A DNA stretch of 33,754 bases from Basidiobolus ranarum (Eukaryota; Basidiobolomycota; Basidiobolomycetes; Basidiobolales). The translations under genes were made by a program, and so were the position numbers. This document shows, piece after piece, positions 22,801 through 32,532 of this stretch (position 1 is the first letter of the stretch; each line of letters starts with the position of its first letter). Below the pieces are notes generated by a model that searched no databases, was not told the origin of the DNA, and was given only the letters and a program-made list of their open reading frames with translations. The DNA lies in contig JASJQH010006946.1 of the NCBI GenBank assembly GCA_040143965.1, positions 1-33,754 of the forward strand, read 5' to 3'.

Positions 22801-23665
22801 ATCAGTTTCTAAAGCAAGAGTGCGTCAGTATAATACACCAAATAAATATTTCTATGCAACTAGAGCTCATACCAGGATTGTATTTACATTGACAAGGCAT
22901 ATATTCCTCTTTGGTAACAGAACCACGTGCCCCTCGACGGTAAACATTATCTTCCAAAATTGTAAAGAGAGATTTGGCTTCATCAAGTGCCGTCTCAAAA
23001 ACGGTTTCATTATGTGTTGAAGTTATAGGGAGTGGAGCGGGAGTAGTTGATCTAGAATCAAGCGTTTGTGGGATGGGTGATGAGTGATCTAACGATGTGT
23101 CAGAGACTATGGAGTTTTTAGACGAGTTGTGGAGTGGGCTATCCACCGTAGTGTCGGTTGGTTTATTCGATATAGTCATGTTGTCCTGAAGAGAAGGAGA
23201 GCTTTGAGCAGGAGTAATTAAACTAGACGCCTCAAAAACCAGTGAATTATCTTTTGTCTTGGAAGAGATTTTTCCAGAAGTGGATAACTCTGAATCTGAC
23301 TTGAAATCATCTCTGGGGGTTAAAATGGAAATTTCCGAAATATCACGAACAACTATCGGGTAAATGAAGCAAAAGAAAATGAGTAAGAATGGGTGAGAAT
23401 AAAAGGAATGTTATCTCTAAAATATATCGAACCATCACTAAGAGAAGGGGAATCTACTTTATTAGTTGTGTCGATAAGGTTTATTGACGGGTGCACTGGT
23501 TTTAAATAAAAAAGTACGTTAGAACTTGCCAAGTAAATGAGAGCATATATATCGCGATTTGGAAGTTGTTCTACCTGCAGTGGTCGTATTTGCGGGCTCA
23601 ATAACCATCTCAGAAGCTTCAAGGTGCAAAGGAGAACGTTTCTCTTCAACTGGACATTTCTCCAT
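19859..23665 (-). CDS. SET2: Histone H3-K36 methyltransferase Set2
   Basis: Methylates H3 Lys36 co-transcriptionally while bound to phosphorylated RNA polymerase II CTD. Exons: 23665-23575, 23495-23433, 23352-22873, 22808-22694, 22631-22545, 22459-22336, 22271-22096, 22028-21925, 21860-21763, 21685-21572, 21505-21398, 21326-21201, 21121-21062, 20998-20887, 20830-20220, 20153-20073, 20008-19859. All phases match, giving 899 aa. Domains: Ser/Thr-rich N terminus; Cys-rich AWS (about 205-250); SET (about 252-378) with [25 protein letters not shown] and EELTFDY; post-[17 protein letters not shown]; a helical TFIIS-N/LEDGF-binding-like region (about 449-565, [20 protein letters not shown]); WW (about 732-761, LPLNW...TQWELP); C-terminal SRI (824-899, [17 protein letters not shown]). 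Exon 2 has a weak donor (GTTCGA), so the first 70 residues are less certain. It shares a divergent promoter with ISWI. Confidence 0.93.
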
Positions 23666-24458
23666 TGTTTATTTTCATGAGCTTAGTTCAAAAAAAGGTT
23701 CTGCTTGTTTTCTGCTAACTTGTGACTTGAAGTCACGTGGTTAATAGAATTGAGTTTTCGTGTATAGTGTATGATCGATTGAAAAGCAACCTGGGCTCAT
23801 TTTAAATAACAAAAAAACCGAGGTTAATAGATTCTTGGACTTGTTTTAAATTCAATAGAAATTTTATATTGCAGTGTATACAACTCATTGTAAGATATGC
23901 TTCTTCGCTATACCAAGCTATGAGCTATGTTTGACATTATTAAAATAACGGGGTTCAGATTAAGGTTCACCACTCTTACCGTGTGGTACGAATAGCAAGT
24001 AGCATTTAATCAGTCAATATTGTACAGTTCTTTACATTGATGGAGTTGTGATTACTGCAATTGCTTAACCTTGTCTATTTTGATTTGATATATTCGGTCA
24101 ATGTTAGTTACTCTATTTAATACGCAGTTACAAATAAGATTAGTTATCAGTTATTACATGAAATCGAACCCAGATTTACTGTTATTAATGAATTTTGCGC
24201 GTCATTAAAACCACTTCGTGTTTTGATCAATTGTTTGTATTTACTTGGCTTTCCCACTCATTTGGCTACGATTTTGTTCCATTTGCACGTTCCCTCTTGG
24301 CTACTAAGTTGTTCTGACCCTCACGCAATCAGGAAATCCCCAAGAGATTGTTTAGATACTTTTACTAGAATTATTTGTAGTATCCCTAAGTCGAAGAGTT
24401 TTCTTTAAGAATATCAACTTCATATTACTCCAGTGTAACTTATCACCTCGATTCGAGA
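23666..24458. promoter_or_regulatory. Divergent promoter region, SET2 / ISWI
   Basis: A 793-nt AT-rich head-to-head spacer separates two chromatin genes. The short forward open frame at 24223-24408 has no recognisable content. No gene or clear consensus element is called. Confidence 0.5.
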
Positions 24459-27400
24459 ATGTCTACTCAAGATAGTGATGATTGTTCTCCTCATAACCTC
24501 GAGGTATGCATACCAAAATTTTCTTTTCACTAGAAGCTTGTTGAAATCGTCCTATATATCTTTTCTAAATACTGGAAAATCTTTCTGTTGCACCTGCATT
24601 TATCTCAGGTATCAAAAACAGAGCTTGAATTAAAAGAAGAGGGGGAAGATTCGATTGCTGAAGATAATACGGATTTACAGTCCATTAAAGTAGGTTTCAT
24701 TTTCTATATTCGAGGATATACGACCAATACTAACCTGGTAAATTTTACCCTCTAGAGTGAAACAGGAACCACTGTAACCAGCGCCGATGAAAGACCTTCT
24801 ACAGATGATTCAAAGGTATATACATTTGTTCTCACGAAATATAACGTGTTATATGCCGCCAAGGCTAGGATTTGCATATGTATCAAGTTATTTACAATAC
24901 TCTATATGTAGCTGAAGGAAACGATAAAGAGATATAGATATCTACTAGGACAGACCGATTTATTCTCACATTTCATTAACTTAAAGAAAGAAAAGAACGA
25001 AGAATTCAGAACTCTTCTTGAAGAAAGTCTCGCAGATGATGGTAAAGAAGAGAGTCATGATGGGTAAGTACTAAGAGAATTCCATCCATTTCGACAGTTT
25101 CTCATTACATCGAAACAGAACCAGGAGACACAGAAAGACAGAAAAGGAGGAAGATGAAGAACTTCTTAAAGCCGAAAAGCACATACTTGATAGTCCTACC
25201 GTATTTACAAAATCACCAAAATGTAAGGTCATAATTTCGAACCAAACTGCCACCTGATTCTCACGGATATTCTTTAGATGTTGAAGGAGGTACCATGCGA
25301 GACTACCAAATTCACGGGCTTAATTGGATGATTTCATTATTTGAAAATGGAATCAACGGTATCCTGGCTGATGAGATGGGATTGGGAAAAACACTTCAAG
25401 TAATTTCGTTTCTAGGCTATCTTAAGCACTATCGGGATATACCCGGGCCGCATTTAGTGGTTGTACCAAAGTCAACCTTGCACAATTGGATCAGCGAATT
25501 TAACAAGTGGGTTCCTACAATTAAAGTGCTGATGTTGCATGGAAATAAGGAGCAGCGGGTCAGTTTTATTACACGCATCTAGAAGATTGAGACTAGTTAT
25601 TGATGAATCGCCAATTGTTTACTCACCATTAGGCTAAAACCATTCAAGATCAAATGTTTGACGACGACTTTGACGTTTGCGTAACTTCCTACGAGATGGT
25701 CTTACTAGAGAAAAGCAAGCTGAGCAAGATCACTTGGCAATATATTGTTATTGACGAAGCTCATCGTATCAAAAATGAGAATTCCTTACTTTCTCGCATT
25801 GTTCGAATTTTACCATCTCGTAATCGACTCTTGGTCACTGGCACACCTTTGCAGAATAATCTTCATGAATTATGGGCGCTTCTCAACTTTTTATTACCGG
25901 ATATTTTCAGTTCAGCAGAGGATTTCGATGCTTGGTTCCAACTTTACGGTGGTGACCAAGATGCTGTAGTCCAGCAACTTCATAAGGTTCTACGTCCTTT
26001 CCTTTTACGAAGAATCAAATCGGACGTTGAGAAATCCCTTTTACCCAAGAAGGAGGTCAATCTCTACGTCGGTATGAGTACTATGCAACGCAAATGGTAC
26101 CAAAGAATCCTCGAGAAAGATATCGATGCTGTAAATGGAGCAGTGGGTAACAAAAAAGGAAGTAAAAATCGGTTGATGAACATTGTTATGCAACTTCGAA
26201 AATGTTGCAATCATCCTTACTTATTTGACGGTGCCGAGCCAGGGCCTCCATTCACCACCGATGAGCATCTTGTTGATAACGCTGGAAAGATGTTGGTGCT
26301 GGACAGACTTCTTACCCGTTTAAAGGCTCAGGGATCACGTGTCTTGCTTTTCAGTCAAATGAGTCGTATGTTGGATATATTCGAAGATTATTGCGAATAT
26401 CGTGAATACGATTATTGTCGAATTGATGGACAAACCGCCCATGAAGATAGAATCCAAGCTATTGATGAGTACAACAGCCCCAATAGCTCTAAATTCATCT
26501 TCTTACTTACCACTCGCGCTGGTGGTCTCGGGATCAACTTGGTCACCGCAGATATCGTTATTCTTTACGATAGTGATTGGAATCCACAGGTTGATCTTCA
26601 GGCTCAAGACCGTGCTCATCGTATTGGTCAGAAAAAGCAAGTCTATGTATTCCGAATGATCACTGAAAATGCCATTGAAGAGAAAGTGTTAGAAAGAGCA
26701 GCACAGAAATTACGCCTTGATCAATTAGTTATTCAACAAGGTCGTATGGCACAACAACAAAAAACCTCTTCAAAAGATGAATTATTGTCAATGATCCAAC
26801 ACGGTGCCCAAGATGTGTTTAAATCTACCGAGAGTACGGTGGGAAATGACGATATCGAAGAGATTTTGAAAAAAGGTGAAGCTAAAACCAATGAATTAAT
26901 GAAAAAATATGAAAATATTGGACTTGAAGATCTTCAGAAGTTCTCGTCCGAGAGTCTTGGTAGCGCTTACGAATGGCAGGGTGAAGATTACAGAGGTCAC
27001 AAGAGAAAAGGTGATGGTCTTAGACCCGATTGGATTCAACCTGCCAAACGTGAGCGTAAAGCCAATTATGCCATCGATGATTATTATCGAGAGGCTCTAC
27101 GCGTTGGCCCAAAACAACCTGCCAACAAGTTACCTCGTCCACCTAAGCAATTGACTGTCTCCGATTTTCAGTTTTATCCTCCGCGCCTGGTTGAACTTCA
27201 ACAAAAGGAGATCTACCATTATAGAAAGTCAATCAATTATCAAGTCCCCAAAGCTGAGGAAGAACACGAGGAAGAGCGTAATCAAGAACAAGCTAAAATC
27301 GACAATGCCGAACCGTTAACGGAAGAGGAGAAGGAGGAGAAAGAAAAATTACTGGAGGAGGGATTCGAAAACTGGGGTAAACGTGATTTTAATTCATTTG

Positions 27401-27984
27401 TGAGAGCTAGTGAACGTCATGGTAGAGATGATATTGAGGCTATTGCACAAGAAATCGATGGAAAATCACTGGAGGAGATCGAGGCTTACAGTAAAGTCTT
27501 TTGGGAGCGTTACCACGAACTGGCAGATCACGAAAGGATTATATCAAATATTGAGAAAGGTGAAGCACGTCTCAAACGACAGGACGAGATCCAAGGTCAA
27601 CTTACAGCAAAGATATCCCAGTATCGACTCCCACTCCAACAACTCAAGCTCACTCACACTCAAAATAAGGGGAAAAATTATACGGAAGAGGAAGATCGCT
27701 TTCTACTTGTCATGCTGGAAAGCTTTGGTTACGGTTCCGAAGATGTATATGAAAATATCCGTAATGAGATTCGTAGATCCCCATTATTTAGATTCGATTG
27801 GTTTTTCAAGTCACGTACAACTACTGAGCTTGCTAGACGGTGCAATACCTTGATAGGTTTGATTCAAAAGGAGAATGGCGAGTCTGAGGATAAGCCTTCC
27901 AACAAGTCCAAGTCTGAGGACCGAAGCCGTGTGAAAAATAAGGGAGTTCCTGAAGGTGGACGACGCAAGAAAACTCCATTATAA
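24459..27984 (+). CDS. ISW2: ISWI-family chromatin-remodelling ATPase
   Basis: SNF2-type DNA translocase that slides and spaces nucleosomes; catalytic subunit of ISWI complexes in the nucleus. Exons 24459-24503, 24609-24689, 24756-24815, 24912-25063, 25119-25222, 25278-25558 and 25633-27984 join in frame to 1024 aa, the usual ISWI length. Order of parts: acidic N terminus; [14 protein letters not shown]; AutoN-type [15 protein letters not shown] (about 115-129); ATPase with DEMGLGKT (179-186) and DEAH (282-285); helicase C with [13 protein letters not shown] and [11 protein letters not shown]; NegC-like segment; HAND (about 718-780); SANT (about 817-873, [18 protein letters not shown]); SLIDE (about 907-988, [19 protein letters not shown] and [12 protein letters not shown]); basic tail. 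Whether it is closer to yeast Isw1 or Isw2 is not resolved by eye. It converges with RIM20, 171 nt apart. Confidence 0.95.
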
Positions 27985-28155
27985 AGCTCACTGAGTATGG
28001 GTTTTCGAGTGTAATCTATCTTTTATTAGCGACCATAGACCAACATTTGTAACTATTAAAAATCAGAGGGTTTCTCTTTTTAAATGGCGATATATGTTTA
28101 TTGATTAGCCAGTAACAAATTTCACGTGTATTTTAAATAAAATCGTTAGCAACAC

Positions 28156-31100
28156 TTAATATTTGGAGTTATCTTCCTTGGGTGGGGTGGAGTGATTAGA
28201 ATAATTGATTGGTATTGAGGGATTCCATGCACCGGCTATTGGTGCTCTGGTGTTGGGGCTGTTTTTGCTGGGACTAGAGTAGTTGTACCCACCGAGGGAA
28301 GGAATCTGGTATGATGGCTTGGGTGAGGAGTTGTCAGAAGAAGGAGGCATGGATGGTGGAGCGGAAGGGGTGGGTCCAGTCTGGGAGACACGTAAGCCAG
28401 TGACAGAACGAGTAAGTTGACTTTTGGATAAACGATTAGTTATTAGCACAAAGTGAATAAGTGACCAGAGTTCTTTACCTGAGATAGTCTTTACTTTCCA
28501 TCTTTCTCGCGAAGCTAAAGTCTTTGCAACTTTCCAGGAATTTTTGAAGGATTTTTTCAAAGTCCCTGTAAAACTTGGCTCCCTCTTGTAGATTGTTGAG
28601 AATTTCTTTGTATTTACCATAGGCTACATCGAGGTTTTGAAGGGCTTTCTCACGAGACTGTACTTGTGAGCTACCTCTGCGCGCGGCAACAAATTGAACA
28701 TTGATTTCCTACAATTCAAGCGACTTAAATATTGAATACAGTAGATAAATTTCTGGATCTGTCAAGACAATCACCTTGAGATTCTCCAGTAGCTCTTCTT
28801 GGGCAACTGATTCCTCCTTGACTAATTCTATGTAATGGTCGTATTTTCCTAACTCTTGAGAAAAGAGATCTTCAAAATGGGCCGTTTCAATGTTAACAAT
28901 TGGGGAAGAAGCATTTGCGGAGATAGCGACGGTGGCACGTAACAAACTTGGACCTAATCCACCATAAAAGGTTAGTGGTTACGAAACAAACTAAAGGAGA
29001 TCATGTGTAGTGGTTCTTACCAATATCATCTTGCTCTGCGAATCCTCGAATTTCAGAAACGAGTTTCTTACGTGCTTTGATTTTCTCATCCATCTCGTAC
29101 AAAAGTGCCTGAAGTTGTCCGACAAGGTCGTTATCAATCCCAGAAGGTCCATTGAGCGTCGGAACCGCTCGTTCCAACTCAGTCTACAAATAGAGGGCCC
29201 TGTGAAGTCCTCATTATGGTGTGCACGTGAACTGGTAGAAAACTTACACGACTGCCACTAAGAAGGTCAATAAATTTCTTCCATGATTCCAATTTCGCCC
29301 GAACTATACTATCGCTTTTGCCGGCTGACTCCAAAGTCTGTTTGAATTTCTGCCCCTGTTCGGTTAGATTGGCAGTAAGTGATTTTGATGAAGGTCTGGC
29401 CCAACGATCCGAAAATTGGGATCGCATTTCCTCGTCATCTTCAGCTTCCTGGGTCAAGCTAGCAAAAGCCTTGATTCAAACGGTATTAAGCACAATCCAT
29501 CAATGATAAGGTGAACCATTGTATCTTACCTCGTCCAAGAGATAGCTGTCTTGACTGGCCAAATCCTTGATGGTCTGAATCAAACTATTTAGATGAGTGA
29601 CTCCTCCCTCAGATCGAACCTCGTCGGCTTTAGCTAAGAGAGAGGGTGGTAAACCGATGGGCTGTTCCAACGCACGAAGAGAGTCGGGCAAGTTCAGTGT
29701 TTGTAGAAGTCTAAATCAATCAAAAGTGAGTGAGAGTGTGTTCGTGATTGTTCATTAGGTGAGATGATCTGTACTCATGATAATCAACGTTCAGGTCATC
29801 TAGAATATCCGCAATATCGTGTTTGATCAGTTGATCTCTTCGATCAGCGTAGATGCTGGCTGCTTGGTGAACAGCAAAGGGAACCAGTCTCGAAAACAAA
29901 GGAGGCCCAATAATCGATTGTTCAGTCATAAATGACCCAGGCGATGTGATTTCTTGGGGAGGAGTAGCCTTGACCATGTCGGCTGGGGCAATGCTGGGGA
30001 TGTTGGTTAGATCCGGAACCAACTCAAGGTAAATCATGTCATTGTCCTTTTCTGCACGGTTGAGATTCTTCTGAATGATGGCTTGCAGTGACTACGTAGA
30101 GTTTCTTGGTTAGTTTACGAAAATTCGAGTATGTAGAAATGGTCGTACCTTTAAGTCATTGATGACTGATTCTCGGCCATATTTCTGAAGTTCGAGACCC
30201 TTTTTGACGTACTCGTCGGCCCCTCTCAACCGAGAAATTTCTTCTCCATACTTATTTTGACTAATACATTCACAAGACTTCCGAAACAAGGCGGCTGCAT
30301 GGAAGTGGTTGGGCTTGATTTGCATCTGGGTCATCCATTGCTATAGACCGTGGTTACTATAAGTATACGATTGAGTAGAGAGTATGCATCAACGGAATTA
30401 TACATACTTGTCCAAAGAGGCTGTGAAGGGCATTGTGTGAAGAGATATCGTACGCCGCGTCGTAGAAGTTGGCAACCGATTCTGCAAGCTTGGCAATAAT
30501 GGTGTCTTTCATTTGGTCTGGATGAATTATACAAAGAGCGTTAGTCTCTAAAACTCCAGTTATTGAGTAAGATGGCTAGATGTACCTTTGACTGCCTTCT
30601 GCCAAAAGCATTCTTGCGCTTGAGCAAGCATAAGGTTGATAAGTGCATTCAAGACTGGCATAGCCATATCAGCAGTAGGTGAGCATCTTAGCTCACTCAA
30701 GAGATTCTCTTGAATGTACTTGAAAACACCAGCTGCACTCTAGTCATGTAAGTCGAGATATCATTATACTGTAGGAAAATCAATCCTGAGAAGAAACCAG
30801 GCTACAATACCTGGAAATGTTGGCATGCTCTCTTCAATCCCTCAGAGGAAGAGCGATTCTCGGCTTGTCCGAGTTGACTATACATAGCGCCAATATTAAA
30901 GAGAATACATGCTCTTTCGTAATGCAGATTCTTTTGTTCTTCAATGTTCATATCATATTAGCGGATGATAAATTGTCTTCAAGCAGTGCAGTAAATCAGC
31001 TTACCCGGGTGCTTTACTTTGGTAAACGCATTATGCCAAGTAAAAGCAATGTTCACCTATTCGAAGTTCTAGTTTAGCAAAGGCAAGCTGAAAGAGGAAT

Positions 31101-31418
31101 TGAATGAAACAACGCTCACATCCGAAGGGAATTTGGTACTTATAAATACTAATTGACCATAATATCTATTCCAAAAAGGATTAAATTTCTACTTTCGAAA
31201 ATATCCTCAAAAAATACCAACTTTATCAAACGATTGAGTGAATTTTGATGAACCTCTGCATTGACGCAATCTGCACGTAAAGCCTCAATCACACGATAAT
31301 CATCAACATAAAGCTCCGGAGGTTCGGAGTAAGAATCAGCAATGTATTCACGAAGTGGTTTCGTTAACTGAACACTCTCAGTCTTTTTGAGGTCGATGGC
31401 AAGAATATTTGTTGTCAT
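28156..31418 (-). CDS. RIM20: pH-response BRO1-domain protein Rim20/PalA
   Basis: Scaffold of the Rim/Pal ambient-pH pathway; binds ESCRT-III (Snf7) through the BRO1 domain and the Rim101/PacC factor through its V domain. Exons: 31418-31222, 31165-31120, 31056-31005, 30938-30811, 30739-30586, 30517-30408, 30340-30149, 30091-29775, 29710-29530, 29469-29248, 29183-29021, 28953-28775, 28708-28479, 28420-28156. Phases all match, giving 811 aa. The BRO1 domain (about 1-390) includes [41 protein letters not shown] and [12 protein letters not shown] coiled V domain follows (about 395-720; [27 protein letters not shown]). The tail is Pro/Ser-rich and contains PSAP (742-745), a TSG101/Vps23-type motif. 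Several segments match Aspergillus PalA better than Bro1. The first donor (GTTGGT) is weak but phase-required. Confidence 0.92.
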
Positions 31419-31913
31419 AAATCGCTATTCTTATTTAAAGTTATACTTGTAGAAACTATACAGAGAAGCGTTAGCGTCTATATATCATGGAATAAAGTGG
31501 ATTAATAAATCGAAGCAAAAAGACAACTTTATGGTACCTCTAAAGTGATACTAGTAAGTTCAAAAACGAACCGAAAAGAGAGAAAGAGCTAATAAGAATC
31601 GAAATATCTCATGAATACATACTTGCTTACTACTTGATTTTGTTAACGTTCTTTCCAGGCCTAAGATGAATTAATGCCTGATGCCTGATGCCTGATGCGT
31701 GATGATAACTCCTGATTACGATTGAGCTTTGGACAAGTTTCAATTTGCAGTAAATTCCTTTGTTTTCATGATCCAGAGTAGTGACGAAATCCAAGCAATC
31801 CTGATTAATTTATGAACTTAACGAATTGACGCAGTAGCTATTTTGCAGTCACATGAACTGCAGTATGCAATTAAAATTAATAATTGACTGGCATTCACTC
31901 TTTCGAAGTAAAC
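31419..31913. promoter_or_regulatory. Divergent promoter region, RIM20 / emfourin-like gene
   Basis: A 495-nt head-to-head spacer contains a 7-nt tandem repeat (31674-31701). No additional gene or clear consensus box is seen. Confidence 0.5.
31674..31701. repeat. 7-nt tandem repeat (ATGCCTG)x4
   Basis: Three perfect atgcctg units are followed by one variant (atgcgtg), all in register, in the RIM20/emfourin-like intergenic region. The period of 7 in non-coding DNA suggests replication slippage. Confidence 0.9.
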
Positions 31914-32503
31914 ATGAAAGTAACGCTTACAGAAGGTATTAGTGGAGGTTTTTTGCCTGCCCAGGTAAGGTGGGTGAGCTCAGTTCTATTTATTTCCAAC
32001 ATAGTCCAATTCACCTAGATTATCTTTTACTGGTAGGAAAGTCATCAAGATTGATACCAACGAGGGAGATATTGAAGAAACTCAACTAATAGACCAAGAG
32101 TACGTCACCAAGTCAGGAAAATTGCCAAGGTACTTGAATTCACACTGACTTATTTCGTTTCTGACTATTAATGGAAATTAGCCAAGTTTTGTTAGCACTG
32201 ACTGAGAAAGTTGAGAAACTGCGCCATTTACCCACTGAATTCCCGCCTTTTACCTCAGATATCTATGGTCTCGATACTTCGATCATTGTTGAAGCTGATG
32301 ACTTCCAGTGGGGAAACGGTTGGTTCAATAGAAATATTGTAATTGGTTGTACGCTTGTAGCTTATACAATGAGTTGATTTACAGGTGCTCCAGAAGGTTG
32401 CAGTTATACCGAGCCAAGAGTAACAGTCACTTCCGAACACAAGAATGAGTTCCAAGATACTGTAAGTGAGATTCTCTCAACTGGTCAGTATGCCTTAGCT
32501 TAG
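31914..32503 (+). CDS. Small protein resembling the emfourin (protealysin inhibitor) domain
   Basis: Spliced model: 31914-31969, 32037-32129, 32182-32318, 32385-32503, in frame to 134 aa. The N terminus MKVTLTEGISGGFLPAQVRK has the SGGF...R pattern typical of emfourin-type domains. Later segments are KLPRSQVLLALTEKVEKLRH, SDIYGLDTSIIVEADD and PRVTVTSEHKNEFQDTVSEI, which fit the family's 'helix, then D..Y..tI.v.dd, then tV.v....' layout. No signal peptide is seen. Donor choices matter: the usual-looking GTAAGG at 31965 leads to a stop, so the next GT (31970, GTGGGT) is used. The third donor (GTTGGT at 32319) gives a 66-nt intron and an open frame. Bacterial emfourin inhibits an M4 metalloprotease; the eukaryotic role is unknown. 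Gene existence is likely; the family call is tentative. Confidence 0.5.
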
Positions 32504-32532
32504 CTTGATGCAAACTTGGTTACACGGAATCG

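Noticed and set aside
24160-24180. GGGTTCGATTTC on the minus strand, resembling a tRNA B box
   Set aside because: The flanking bases do not pair as a T-stem, and there is no A box at the right distance.
24223-24408. 61-residue forward frame in the SET2/ISWI spacer
   Set aside because: No recognisable content; probably chance in AT-rich promoter DNA.
32346-32384. Alternative third-intron donors of the emfourin-like gene giving introns of 36-39 nt
   Set aside because: They keep frame, but the introns would be shorter than any other in the window. The 66-nt alternative from 32319 gives a smoother protein.
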